Shown in pieces: positions 28,500 to 36,285 of a stretch of DNA of 64,000 nt (the stretch's first letter is position 1; every line of letters begins with the position of its first letter). The notes under the pieces are model-generated. The model ran no database searches, was not told the DNA's origin, and saw only the letters and a program-made list of their open reading frames with translations. Position numbers and translations under genes: made by a program. Source of the stretch: Streptococcus oricebi (GTDB lineage Bacteria > Bacillota > Bacilli > Lactobacillales > Streptococcaceae); assembly GCF_017883985.1 (NCBI RefSeq), contig NZ_PRDG01000001.1:110182-174181 (forward strand). The letters are read 5' to 3'.

Positions 28500-30083
28500 T
28501 CATTCACTCCACTCTTTAAACTCTCCTGCAAGTTGAGCATCTGCAGAGAGCTCCTGTTCAATACCCGCTTGGATTTTGCCCTCTAATTCAGAGAAATTAG
28601 TCACTAGCTCTGATGCCTTATCCTCCTTTTTCTGGAGAGATTGACTGACCTTATCGACCGTCGAGGACCGGTCTATCCCTGCTTCTGCATAGGCTTGGGC
28701 CACTTCATCAGGCGTTAAAATAAAGCCAAAGGGTACTTCTCGCAGGCTAGCATAAACCTCCTCAGCCTCCTTGACAGCTCCATCTTTAATAGACTGTATC
28801 TTTTCCTGTCCTTGCTTGGCAGCCTCTGTCAGACCACTAGCCGTTGCGGTTGCCTGCTCACTATCCAAAAAGATTTGTTCATGGCCGCTCAAACCTCCCG
28901 CAGACAGCTTCTTCTTATGGGCCTGAAACAAGACCATTTTAGCCTTAATCCTATCAATGATCGTCTGCTTTTCTGTCCCTTTTGCCAGCTGAAAGCTACC
29001 GTCTTTATTATAGATGTAGCCCTTCATCATGTGCTGGTTCCCAATGTCTCCTAGTTCCTTGGTCTTGACATGCTGAACAATCCCAACCGCCCCCTCACTG
29101 CCTGATTGAGGATAGCCCAGGCTAACAATATCTTTATGGTCGATACTATTGACAATCTTATATTTGACACTGTCCAAGCGCTTTTGTTGCTCCTTGGTTA
29201 GTTGGGAGTAGATATTAGGGCCATTATGAAGGCGAACCGAGCGGATATGGGTCAGTTCCTCCTCGGTCAAGCATGCCAGTGCGTACTGAATATCCATAGA
29301 GCCTAGCGAGTGGCCTGACAAATCAATCTTGGCATTAGGATATTTCTTGATAACCTCTTTCAGATGTCGGGCTGCTGCCTTGAATTGCTCGGGTGGGAAA
29401 GTCGTAACATGATTGAGCATCCGAGAAGCACCGCGGGTCAGGTCAGTCGTTAGGCCAGATGCTGTATAGGCCGCATTGATACCCGCTCCTTGACTAACCG
29501 CATTTTTGATGAACCTGCTGACTGGATTATTAGAAGCATTGTTCAGAAAATGTTTGGTTGATTTGGCAGCGTCTTTATTGAAAGTACCGACCACATCACC
29601 AACAAAGTTATTGACGCTCTTATCCACATTATCCAGCACTTCGCGAGTTTTGCTAGAGACCATGCTATAGACATTTTTCCTTAGATGCTCTTGCCCATAT
29701 TTAGTAGCACCCTTAACTCCTAAGATATGCACCGCCGTGGGAAAATCGGTCCCAAGCCAGTCTGTTATAGTGTCATGGGTGTTTTTCTTCGTGTCTACCT
29801 CCGTATTGGACCCTTTCATCAAGACTGTCACATCGTCGACCTTATTTCGGTCTGCTTGAGATGCGGAATAGGGAACGGCCGCTCTGTTTGGGTTTCCGTT
29901 ATTAGTCAGGACATAGACTTGTTCTTCTGCATTGCTGGTGTTATCGTAGATATGGGAGACCGTGCCGATGTAGTCTTTTTTCTTGTTAATGTCAAGTTCT
30001 AAACCAATATAAGGTTCTTCCTCATACTCTAACATCGTAATATCTACTTGCTCACTATCTGTATATATTCTACTTCCCGCCAT
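28500..30083 (-). CDS. TslA-like lipase toxin with reversed domain order (putative type VII secretion substrate)
   Basis: The 527-residue protein lacks a Sec signal. The N-terminal two thirds form an alpha/beta hydrolase: the nucleophile elbow is DLSGHSLGS (about residue 260), the acid probably in NSIDHKDIVSLGYP, and a His-rich stretch GNQHMMKGY supplies a candidate catalytic His. The last 150 residues are helical and Glu/Lys/Ala-rich, like an LXG-type targeting region, but at the C-terminus. That order matches S. aureus TslA, a phospholipase secreted by the type VII system. A lipoprotein gene ends 1 nt upstream. No esx or ess genes lie in this window. Confidence 0.72.
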   Translation of the reverse strand: MAGSRIYTDSEQVDITMLEYEEEPYIGLELDINKKKDYIGTVSHIYDNTSNAEEQVYVLTNNGNPNRAAVPYSASQADRNKVDDVTVLMKGSNTEVDTKKNTHDTITDWLGTDFPTAVHILGVKGATKYGQEHLRKNVYSMVSSKTREVLDNVDKSVNNFVGDVVGTFNKDAAKSTKHFLNNASNNPVSRFIKNAVSQGAGINAAYTASGLTTDLTRGASRMLNHVTTFPPEQFKAAARHLKEVIKKYPNAKIDLSGHSLGSMDIQYALACLTEEELTHIRSVRLHNGPNIYSQLTKEQQKRLDSVKYKIVNSIDHKDIVSLGYPQSGSEGAVGIVQHVKTKELGDIGNQHMMKGYIYNKDGSFQLAKGTEKQTIIDRIKAKMVLFQAHKKKLSAGGLSGHEQIFLDSEQATATASGLTEAAKQGQEKIQSIKDGAVKEAEEVYASLREVPFGFILTPDEVAQAYAEAGIDRSSTVDKVSQSLQKKEDKASELVTNFSELEGKIQAGIEQELSADAQLAGEFKEWSE

Positions 30084-30084
30084 T

Positions 30085-30480
30085 CTATTCTCCTCTTAAT
30101 AATTGCCCTAATTCAGGGGAGCTAGTACTACCGCTTCCATCTAATTTTCCTGTTTCAGGGTCTTGAAAAATATGTACTGTAATATGAAGTTTTGGATTAT
30201 CGTTAATGACAATAGGTACCATCATTCCGCCCATGGGATTATATTTTAGCTTATTTTTACTGACTTTATAGGTTTTTATTTTTCCTTCTGGAGTCAAAGC
30301 TTTGGGATCCATGTTTTTCATCCATTCATCCAAAAGCGCTTTGGCTTCTTCACTCTCCACAATCTTTATCATCTTTTCTTTTTCAGTCTCTTTTTTTGAT
30401 TTTCCTTGCATACTGCACCCTCCTAGCACTAATAAAAAAATTGAACAAACAATACCAATAACTAATAAGATTTTCTTCAT
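30085..30480 (-). CDS. Lipoprotein, candidate immunity protein to the TslA-like lipase
   Basis: The 131-residue protein has a short signal peptide with lipobox LVLGGCSMQ (Cys near 22), a Lys/Glu linker and a compact mature domain. Its TAG stop is one base before the lipase ATG, so the two are translationally coupled. S. aureus TslA is neutralised by the lipoprotein TilA, and a membrane-tethered immunity factor suits an extracytoplasmic lipase. It has a near twin at 30729-31121. It has its own promoter, identical to that of the twin. Immunity is inferred from context. Confidence 0.65.
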   Translation of the reverse strand: MKKILLVIGIVCSIFLLVLGGCSMQGKSKKETEKEKMIKIVESEEAKALLDEWMKNMDPKALTPEGKIKTYKVSKNKLKYNPMGGMMVPIVINDNPKLHITVHIFQDPETGKLDGSGSTSSPELGQLLRGE

Positions 30481-30501
30481 GGAGAACCCTCCTTTGTTTA
30501 T

Positions 30502-30530
30502 AGTATCTTACAAAACTAGCAATTCGTCAA
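30502..30530 (-). promoter_or_regulatory. Promoter of the proximal lipoprotein gene
   Basis: TTGACG (30525-30530), 17-bp spacer, GATACT (30502-30507), then AAAGGAGGG and the ATG. The same promoter lies 641 nt upstream at 31143-31171 without a difference. Confidence 0.6.
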
Positions 30531-30536
30531 CTAATC

Positions 30537-30722
30537 TTATAAGGTATTATAAACAAAATTCTGTTCTTCTGCTCCATTTGTGTTGTCATAGATATGAGAG
30601 ACCGTGCCGATGTAGTCATTTTTGTTAATATACTTTGGCATTCCTTCAAAATTATCTTTATCGTATTCTAAGTGTGTTATTTTTACATTTTCTTTATCTG
30701 TATAAACTCTACTATTTGCCAT
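30537..30722 (-). pseudogene. Truncated 5' end of a second TslA-like lipase gene
   Basis: The first ~54 codons (VYTDKENVKITHLEYD and KNDYIGTVSHIYDNTNGAEEQ) align with the N-terminus of the lipase at 28500-30083. The frame then stops after seven unrelated residues, at the junction with the leader of the next lipoprotein gene. It follows its lipoprotein gene by 6 nt, as in the intact pair. This is the remnant left by a tandem duplication or recombination. Confidence 0.8.
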
Positions 30723-30728
30723 TTCTAC

Positions 30729-31121
30729 CTACCCTTTCATCAGCTCAACAAGACCTCTAGACCAGCTATTTGTAGCTTGTTCTAACTTTTCTGTACTTCC
30801 GTTAAATATTAGAGTTACATGCAAAACAATATTTTTGTTATCATTGATAGCCAAATCAACCATTATTCCGTCCATTGGGTTAGTTTCAACGCTATCATAA
30901 TCCACTTTATAAGATTTTATTTTTCCCTCATCAGTAAAAGCTTTAGGGTCTACTCCTAAAATCCAATCATCAAATAATTTCTTAGCTTCTTTACTTTTTA
31001 CAATCTTTACTAATTCTTCTTTTTCGCTATCTTTTTTAGATTTTCCTTGCATGCTGCAACCTCCTAGAACTAATAACAAAATTGAACAAATAACACCAAT
31101 GGCTAATAAGATTTTTTTCAT
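30729..31121 (-). CDS. Second lipoprotein, paralogue of the candidate immunity protein
   Basis: The 130-residue protein has lipobox LVLGGCSMQG and the same layout as the lipoprotein at 30085-30480. The signal peptides and promoters are almost identical, but the mature parts have diverged (for example WILGVDPKAFTDEGKIKSYK here). That is the usual pattern of immunity-gene arrays that retain protection against several toxin variants. It precedes a broken lipase gene and so is an orphan immunity gene if the model is right. Confidence 0.65.
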   Translation of the reverse strand: MKKILLAIGVICSILLLVLGGCSMQGKSKKDSEKEELVKIVKSKEAKKLFDDWILGVDPKAFTDEGKIKSYKVDYDSVETNPMDGIMVDLAINDNKNIVLHVTLIFNGSTEKLEQATNSWSRGLVELMKG

Positions 31122-31142
31122 GGAGAACCCTCCTTTGTTTAT

Positions 31143-31171
31143 AGTATCTTACAAAACTAGCAATTCGTCAA
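31143..31171 (-). promoter_or_regulatory. Promoter of the distal lipoprotein gene
   Basis: TTGACG (31166-31171), 17-bp spacer, GATACT (31143-31148); identical to the proximal copy. Confidence 0.6.
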
Positions 31172-31195
31172 CTATTTTTGTAAAGGTTTTCAAAA

Positions 31196-31222
31196 AAACA
31201 TTCTTTATCTGTGTACGCTATA
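31196..31222 (-). pseudogene. Scrap of a third TslA-like gene start
   Basis: The minus strand encodes AYTDKE in a short stretch that aligns with VYTDKE of the two other lipase 5' ends. Only about 27 nt remain. Confidence 0.4.
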
Positions 31223-31254
31223 TTACAGCTTTATCTATGAAATGCTCATGAATT

Positions 31255-31339
31255 TAGAACTAGCCAGAACAACACAGCAAGTTAAAATAAGGCTTAGTCC
31301 GTAAGCAACTTAGGTAACACCGATTCGGTGCTTTTTATT
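31255..31339 (+). ncRNA. Orphan, partly decayed type II-A tracrRNA
   Basis: The segment reads as the Cas9 tracrRNA of the S. thermophilus CRISPR3/S. pyogenes type: anti-repeat AACAACACAGC (31269-31279), then AAGTTAAAATAAGGC, TTAGTCCGTAAGCAACTT, and the last hairpin CACCGATTCGGTG followed by CTTTTTATTT. Compared with working versions, a few bases are lost from the hairpin after CAACTT and the upstream anti-repeat is mismatched. No cas9, cas1, cas2, csn2 or repeat array is in the window, so it is a relic or an RNA acting in trans. Confidence 0.88.
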
Positions 31340-31340
31340 T

Positions 31341-31617
31341 GGACTCTATATTTTCTGTAATGGGTTGATTGATTCAAATCAGAACACACCTTTACAATTT
31401 GGTAATGGCCTGATTTCAACTGATACTTAAGAGATAAAACATAACTTTTGAATGGTGATATCTCTCATAAGAAATGTATTCTGATGAGAGACGGGAACTC
31501 TGAGACCTAGGCTCAGAGTTTAGCCATGAAATCCGTAGGAGTTGCTAGCGGTCGAGCACCATATCAAAAAGTATCAATAGTGATAAAAATCCTACCCACT
31601 ACAGTTGACAATGAGCC
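31341..31617. mobile_element. ISL3-like relic or derived short element
   Basis: The left end (31341-31365, ending CTGTAATGGGT) and the right end (31594-31617, complement ending CTGTAGTGGGT) are inverted relative to each other and match the end sequence near 48.65 kb. The 230 nt between carry no transposase frame. A 9-bp stem CTCTGAG-type hairpin lies at 31489-31513. No clear target duplication is seen. Confidence 0.6.
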
Positions 31618-31619
31618 AA

Positions 31620-31645
31620 AAAAGGAGCCCTAGGGCTCCTTTTCT
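31620..31645 (-). terminator. Terminator downstream of tRNA-Arg
   Basis: AAAGGAGCCC and GGGCTCCTTTT form a perfect stem with flanking A and T runs, usable in both directions. Confidence 0.8.
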
Positions 31646-31655
31646 TATCTTGTCA

Positions 31656-31727
31656 TCTCCCCTGCCGGAATCGAACCAGCAACTACTCCTTAGGAGGGAG
31701 TTGTTATATCCATTGAACTAAGGGGAG
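31656..31727 (-). tRNA. tRNA-Arg (anticodon CCT)
   Basis: Cloverleaf with CTCCCCT/AGGGGAG acceptor stem, discriminator A, anticodon loop TCCTAA within CTCCCTCCTAAGGAG, and GGTTCGATTCC T arm. Directly follows rplS, the normal streptococcal arrangement. Confidence 0.95.
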
Positions 31728-31768
31728 TTAGTGAAAAACTCTGCCTGCTGACAGAGTTATTTCCTCAA

Positions 31769-32116
31769 TTAACGGCGGATTTCTTTGATACGCGCTGCCT
31801 TACCTTGTAATGCACGAAGGTAGTAAAGTTTAGCACGGCGCACTTTACCGTAACGAACGACTTCAATCTTGTCAACACGTGGTGTGTGGAGTGGGAAAGT
31901 ACGTTCTACACCTACACCGTTAGAGATTTTACGAACTGTGTAAGTTTCTGAGATTCCACTGTTTTTGCGTGCGATAACAACGCCTTCAAAAATCTGGATA
32001 CGTTCGCGGCTTCCTTCGACAACTTTCGCGTGAACACGGACAGTGTCACCAGGACGGAATGCAGGAATATCAGTACGAAGTTGACCTTCAGTCAAACTTT
32101 GGATTAATGGATTCAT
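31769..32116 (-). CDS. rplS: 50S ribosomal protein L19
   Basis: 115 residues, full length for L19. Conserved segments are [16 protein letters not shown], the central [11 protein letters not shown] and the basic tail [19 protein letters not shown]. It lies at the 30S-50S interface. AGGAGA precedes the ATG. Transcribed toward tRNA-Arg, with the crcB pair upstream as in other streptococci. Confidence 0.97.
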   Translation of the reverse strand: MNPLIQSLTEGQLRTDIPAFRPGDTVRVHAKVVEGSRERIQIFEGVVIARKNSGISETYTVRKISNGVGVERTFPLHTPRVDKIEVVRYGKVRRAKLYYLRALQGKAARIKEIRR

Positions 32117-32231
32117 TTTTCTTCTCCTATCTTACTAATCATGGGTGCGCAACCTAGCGGATTAGTCGTTTTTTGTGTGTCCATCACACACAAAGAATAT
32201 TATACCAAATTTTGGTCAAAAGTAAAGAATT

Positions 32232-32561
32232 TTACAGGATAATTCCTAAAAAAATCGCAGCCAGGCCTAAAGCATAGCTTAGAGCAAAATAAAGATAGAG
32301 TTTTTTCTGCTCTTTCCAAAGGGCCAGAAATTCGGCTTGCAGACTAGAAAAGGTCGTTAAACCTCCACAAAAACCTGTTACTAAAATAATATAAACTTCC
32401 TTGTTTTCCAAGTGCTTATAGGCATAGCCAATCAAAAAAGCTCCCAGGAGATTAGCCAGCAGGGTCCCCATAGGCAGGGGGAAGCTGGCATTAAGATGAG
32501 AAAGACGATAACGTACCAGAGCACCTAGGCCACAAGCAAGGGCTAGACCGACTACAATCAT
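32232..32561 (-). CDS. crcB: Fluoride ion channel CrcB/Fluc, subunit 2
   Basis: A 109-residue membrane protein with four helices and the Fluc motifs GALVRY, GTLLANLLGAFLIG and TGFCGGLTTFSS. Overlaps the preceding crcB by 4 nt; paired genes of this kind form a dual-topology heterodimeric channel that exports fluoride. No fluoride riboswitch was found upstream of the operon. Confidence 0.93.
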   Translation of the reverse strand: MIVVGLALACGLGALVRYRLSHLNASFPLPMGTLLANLLGAFLIGYAYKHLENKEVYIILVTGFCGGLTTFSSLQAEFLALWKEQKKLYLYFALSYALGLAAIFLGIIL

Positions 32562-32932
32562 ACCTGTCCCCGCTTTCTAGCTAGGAGCAAGAGTAGAAAG
32601 CTGCCTCCCAGCATCAATGCAGTATAGAGGCTGAGTTGGATATAAGCTGCCCGCTCTAATAACTGGAGCAAATCTAAAAGAAAGCCCGAAAAGGTGGTCA
32701 GACCGCCACAAAAACCAACTCCTAGGGCCAGGACGAGATGCTGATTGAAGGCTTTCTTCTTCAAATAATCCTGGACTAAAAAGAGTAAGAGGGCTGTGCC
32801 TGCTAGATTTACTAGTAGGGTAGCCCAGGGAAAGACTGACAGGTCTGAAAAATAAAGGGCCAGATGATAACGCAGCCATGCAGCGGGCAGGGCCGCTAGG
32901 AAAATCGCCAACTGTCTTTTTACTTCCTTCAT
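32558..32932 (-). CDS. crcB: Fluoride ion channel CrcB/Fluc, subunit 1
   Basis: A 124-residue, four-helix protein with AAWLRYHLAL, WATLLVNLAGTALL and GVGFCGGLTTFSGF, the pore-lining features of the family. Its charged loops differ from the partner, consistent with opposite insertion. Start codon overlaps the chorismate mutase stop by 4 nt. Confidence 0.92.
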   Translation of the reverse strand: MKEVKRQLAIFLAALPAAWLRYHLALYFSDLSVFPWATLLVNLAGTALLLFLVQDYLKKKAFNQHLVLALGVGFCGGLTTFSGFLLDLLQLLERAAYIQLSLYTALMLGGSFLLLLLARKRGQV

Positions 32933-33195
32933 GATAGTTTGCTCTGTTGGTAGTTACTGGACTGTCTCATAATATCAGCAAAGGTGGCAAGGATGGTCTC
33001 TTGGTAGTCTGGCTTGGTGACAAGACTGGCTACGCGGGCTAAAACGACCGCCTCCCGCTCCTTATCCACTACTTCTTGCCCACTGCTCTTTTTGGCAGCT
33101 AGGACCCGGCTGACACAGTCCATCCTTTTTTCCAATAGTTTAATCAAGTCCTGATCAATCTCATCGATTTCTTTACGAATTTCTGCTAACTCCAT
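32929..33195 (-). CDS. Chorismate mutase, AroQ type
   Basis: The 88-residue all-helical monofunctional enzyme converts chorismate to prephenate for Phe and Tyr synthesis. Active-site pattern: IRKEIDEIDQDLIKLLEKRM at the start, then AAKKSSGQEVVDKERE. Length fits the short AroQ class. A TGTTATAAT extended -10 lies about 35 nt upstream of its ribosome site, so it heads the aroQ-crcB-crcB unit. Confidence 0.93.
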   Translation of the reverse strand: MELAEIRKEIDEIDQDLIKLLEKRMDCVSRVLAAKKSSGQEVVDKEREAVVLARVASLVTKPDYQETILATFADIMRQSSNYQQSKLS

Positions 33196-33263
33196 CCTGA
33201 CTCCTTTTTGTTCTTGATAATAAAAGCTATTATAACAAAAAAAGAGCTAGGATTCTACCCTGA

Positions 33264-33533
33264 TTACCAACTTGCCTTTTTGACTCCTGGCAACTGCCCC
33301 TTATGGGCCAGCTCTCGAAAATGAATCCGACTCAAGCCAAATTTACGCATATAGGCATGGGGGCGGCCATCTATACGATCGCGATTTTTAAGACGATTAG
33401 GATTGGAATCACGGGGCAATTTACGGAGTGCCTCATAGTCACCCTTAGCCTTGAGTTCCCGCCGCAAGTCAGCATACTGCTCAATGAGTTTTAACTGTTT
33501 GTGATAACGTGCGATTTTTGATTTTTTAGCCAT
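33264..33533 (-). CDS. rpsN: 30S ribosomal protein S14, zinc-independent paralogue
   Basis: The 89-residue S14 ([21 protein letters not shown], split by its conserved turn) lacks the two CxxC zinc motifs of the short form in the main ribosomal operon. Such paralogues replace the zinc-binding protein under zinc shortage. An AdcR box sits in its promoter, giving independent support. GGAG precedes the ATG. Confidence 0.93.
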   Translation of the reverse strand: MAKKSKIARYHKQLKLIEQYADLRRELKAKGDYEALRKLPRDSNPNRLKNRDRIDGRPHAYMRKFGLSRIHFRELAHKGQLPGVKKASW

Positions 33534-33553
33534 TTATGTCTCCTTTATTTTAA

Positions 33554-33565
33554 TTAACTGGTTAA
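33554..33565. promoter_or_regulatory. AdcR (zinc repressor) box in front of rpsN2
   Basis: TTAACTGGTTAA is an exact match to the AdcR palindrome TTAACYRGTTAA, apart from the tolerated centre. It lies between the -10 and the ribosome site, fitting direct repression when zinc is available. Confidence 0.85.
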
Positions 33566-33575
33566 GTATATAACT

Positions 33576-33603
33576 ATTATACACTTCTTTTCTTAAATTG
33601 CAA
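33576..33603 (-). promoter_or_regulatory. rpsN2 promoter
   Basis: Minus-strand -35 TTGCAA (33598-33603), 16-bp spacer, -10 TATAAT (33576-33581). Confidence 0.75.
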
Positions 33604-33663
33604 GCGGAAAAAGAAAAACAGTAAATATCGGCTTTACTCTTTCCTTCTTAGCCCTTACTAAAG

Positions 33664-34524
33664 TTAGTCGCTCAAAAAATCGACAATTTTGCTCTTTATT
33701 TTATCCGACAGCTGGTGTATATGTCCGCTATCTTTTAATTCTTCTGTCAGACAGTTTTTGAACATTTGCTTGGCTCTTGCTAATACTTTTCTTGCAGGAA
33801 AAAAACAATCTTTTTCCGCAGCAATGACGAGTGTGGCCGCTTCATACAACTGAGCCTTTTTACTGTCAATATTCGTTGGCATTCCTGCTTTAATCCTGAC
33901 ATGCTCAAAGCTGTCTTTGAGTATTACTAAAGTATCTTGGTCAAGAATTTCTTGTTTAATCGTCATGAATAAGGCGATTTTTCTCAGATACTTTTCTTTT
34001 TTTGTTATTTTGTACTGCATTAAGGGAAGTAACATTTTGATTGTTGACAGAGGAAAGGCATTATTTATTCCTGCTGGCACAAGCAAGACTGCTTTATCAA
34101 TTTTTTCAGGAGCGACACTCATCAACTTAGCGATTATACCGCCTCCATAAGAAACACCAAAACAAGCCATTTTATCATAAGCTAAAGCCTCAATGATTTC
34201 ACTTGCCCATTTTCCATAAGTATCATTTTTAGGAGATAGGTTAGTCTCCTCACTTTTGCCCGGATGACCTATGGTATCAACCGCATATATATGAAAGTTT
34301 TCTAAAAGGAATTTGTGAACCAATAAATTATAGGCCGTGCTCGTATTCCCACCATGAAAAACCAAGAGTGGCTTCCCGTTCTTATTCCCCGTTTCCACGA
34401 GGTGAGTTCTCCCAAATGACGTTTTCAAAAAAATATCTGAATAATCTTTTCCTAATTTTGATAATTGACTATCATAGAGTGTTAGCGATTTCTGTTTACT
34501 TTCCTTGTTCTTATATGTGCTCAT
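33664..34524 (-). CDS. Alpha/beta hydrolase
   Basis: The 286-residue protein has the fold's markers in order: VFHGGNTSTAY (oxyanion loop, near 55), VDTIGHPGKSE, the nucleophile elbow FGVSYGGG (Ser near 127), AAEKDCFF (Asp strand) and the closing DSGHIHQLSD (catalytic His). No signal peptide. AGGTG lies before the ATG at 34524, which is preferred to a GTG three codons earlier. Substrate is unknown. The gene is bordered by a tandem hairpin array and lies in a spot where other streptococci have none, so it is probably accessory. Confidence 0.82.
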   Translation of the reverse strand: MSTYKNKESKQKSLTLYDSQLSKLGKDYSDIFLKTSFGRTHLVETGNKNGKPLLVFHGGNTSTAYNLLVHKFLLENFHIYAVDTIGHPGKSEETNLSPKNDTYGKWASEIIEALAYDKMACFGVSYGGGIIAKLMSVAPEKIDKAVLLVPAGINNAFPLSTIKMLLPLMQYKITKKEKYLRKIALFMTIKQEILDQDTLVILKDSFEHVRIKAGMPTNIDSKKAQLYEAATLVIAAEKDCFFPARKVLARAKQMFKNCLTEELKDSGHIHQLSDKIKSKIVDFLSD

Positions 34525-34561
34525 AAAAATCACCTAGCAAGGTTATATTGGACTAGTTTTT

Positions 34562-34857
34562 ACTGATACAAGCCGGACTTGCTGTCACAAGCTAGGCTTG
34601 CTTTATCCGCCGATTAAAATAGCCCTTTGGGGCTATAATGACACAAACGCTGTTTGCTTCATCTGACGATTAAAAAGGTCCACTGGATCCTGCTGAAACA
34701 AGCTGCGCTTGCTTTATTCGCCGATTAAAAAGGTTCACTGGACCTTGTTGATACAAGCTTAGCTTGCTTTATCCGCCGATTAAAAAGGTCCTCTGGACCT
34801 TGTTGACACAAGCGCGCTTGCTCCATTCGCAACTTAAAATAGCCCTTTAGGGCTATT
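34562..34857. repeat. Tandem array of a 55-56 bp unit made of two hairpins
   Basis: At least four units recur (CGATTAAAA at 34611, 34667, 34722 and 34777). Each unit holds an ACAAGC-n-GCTTG hairpin, the conserved TTTATCCGCCGATTAAAA, and a second hairpin, either AAGGTCC-n-GGACCTT or ATAGCCC-n-GGGCTAT. The array fills the whole gap between the sufB stop and the hydrolase start. Confidence 0.85.
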
Positions 34858-34860
34858 TTA
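34833..34860 (-). terminator. Possible sufB terminator, last hairpin of the array
   Basis: AAAATAGCCC and GGGCTATTTT form a perfect stem that reaches into the sufB stop region; a short T-stretch is part of the stem. Confidence 0.5.
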
Positions 34861-36240
34861 ACCAACCGAGCCTTCCATGCTCATATTGATGAGTTGATTG
34901 AGTTCAACGGCGTATTCCATAGGGAGTTCCTTGGTAATCGGATCCATAAAGCCATTGATAATCATGGCAGTGGCATCTTCTTCACCAATTCCTCGACTCA
35001 TAATGTAGTAGAGCTGTTCTTCTGAAACCTTGGAGACCTTGGCTTCATGCTCCAGGGCGACGTCTGAGTTATGAATTTCATTGAAAGGAATGGTATCGGA
35101 GCTTGAGGCATCGTCCATAAGAATGGTGTCGCATTCGATGTGGGATTTAGAGCCAGCACTATTTTTTCCAAAGCGAACTTGTCCACGATAGTCGGTCTTG
35201 CCTCCGTCCTTGGCTACTGACTTGGAAATCAGGGTACTAGAGGTCTTAGGGGCATTATGAAAAACCTTACAACCTGCGTCTAGATGTTGGCCATAGTTAG
35301 CAAAGGACATGGAAAGGACAGAGGTCCGGGCATTGCGGCCATTTAAAATACTACAAGGATACTTCATATTGACCTTGCTACCGAGATTACCATCAATCCA
35401 CTCTAGGGTACCGCCCTCTTCTACTGTCCCCCGCTCGGTCACTAGGTTATAGACATTGTCAGACCAGTTTTGAATGGTGGTATAGCGGAAAAAAGCGTCT
35501 CTTTTGACCACGATTTCCACTGTCGCTGCATGGAGACTATTGGTTGTGTAGGTCGGAGCTGTACAACCCTCGATATACTGAATAGAGGCTCCTTCTTCGA
35601 TAATCATGAGCGAGCGCTCAAACTGGCCAGCATTTTCTCCGTTAATCCGAAAATAGGTCTGAACTGGAACCTGGCAGTGGACATTTTTAGGGACATAGAT
35701 AAAGGTTCCTCCCGACCAAACGGCACCATTCAGGGCCGCAAACTTGTGCTCAGCATTGGAAACAATCGTACCAAAGTACTCTTTAAAGAGTTCAGGATAT
35801 TCTTGCAGGGCGGTGTCGGTATCGGTAAAAATAATGCCCATTTTGGCAAATTCGTCCTTCATATTGTGGTAGACGACTTCTGATTCGTACTGGGCAACCG
35901 CTCCTGAAAGAAATTGACGTTCGGCCTCAGGTATTCCTAGTCGGTCAAAGGTTTTCTTGATTTCATCGGGAACTTGATCCCAGTCATTGGCCTTGTTGCC
36001 AGTTAATTTTTGGTAGTAAATCACATCCTCAAAGCGAATCCCCGATAAATCCGGACCAAAATCTGGCATGGGTAACTTATGAAATAACTCCAAGGAACGG
36101 AGGCGATAGTCCAACATCCATTGGGGTTCGTTTTTTACTTCCGAAATATTACGGACAACCTCTTCTGTCAAGCCCTTTCCGGTCGAATATAGGGGGTCAA
36201 TCTTGTCGTGAAAACCAAAGGCATAGTCTCTTTCTTTCAT
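34858..36240 (-). CDS. sufB: Fe-S cluster assembly scaffold SufB
   Basis: The 460-residue beta-helix scaffold subunit shows the family segments [52 protein letters not shown] and the C-terminal [12 protein letters not shown]. In most streptococci it closes a sufCDSUB operon; here no suf genes are adjacent, and it has its own promoter. The ATG at 36240 ([12 protein letters not shown]) is favoured by AAGGA spacing; two earlier ATGs exist. It may be a displaced operon end or an extra copy. Confidence 0.92.
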   Translation of the reverse strand: MKERDYAFGFHDKIDPLYSTGKGLTEEVVRNISEVKNEPQWMLDYRLRSLELFHKLPMPDFGPDLSGIRFEDVIYYQKLTGNKANDWDQVPDEIKKTFDRLGIPEAERQFLSGAVAQYESEVVYHNMKDEFAKMGIIFTDTDTALQEYPELFKEYFGTIVSNAEHKFAALNGAVWSGGTFIYVPKNVHCQVPVQTYFRINGENAGQFERSLMIIEEGASIQYIEGCTAPTYTTNSLHAATVEIVVKRDAFFRYTTIQNWSDNVYNLVTERGTVEEGGTLEWIDGNLGSKVNMKYPCSILNGRNARTSVLSMSFANYGQHLDAGCKVFHNAPKTSSTLISKSVAKDGGKTDYRGQVRFGKNSAGSKSHIECDTILMDDASSSDTIPFNEIHNSDVALEHEAKVSKVSEEQLYYIMSRGIGEEDATAMIINGFMDPITKELPMEYAVELNQLINMSMEGSVG

Positions 36241-36285
36241 ATCCCTCATTCCTTCCATTTAAAAGATAGCGCTTTCTTACTTTCT

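Larger units (their letters stand above)
30476..31178. repeat. 641-bp tandem duplication with identical promoter-leader segments
   Basis: The approximately 58 nt from the lipoprotein start codon through the ribosome site and promoter are the same at 30477-30534 and 31118-31175. Coding parts between them are related but diverged. Confidence 0.85.

Noticed and set aside
31255..31300. CRISPR array
   Set aside because: Only the tracrRNA anti-repeat is present; no series of spaced direct repeats was seen anywhere in the window.
33196..33263. Fluoride riboswitch before the aroQ-crcB operon
   Set aside because: The short leader has no GGNGAT-type aptamer core.
35470..35883. 137-codon frame opposite sufB
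   Set aside because: Shadow of sufB.
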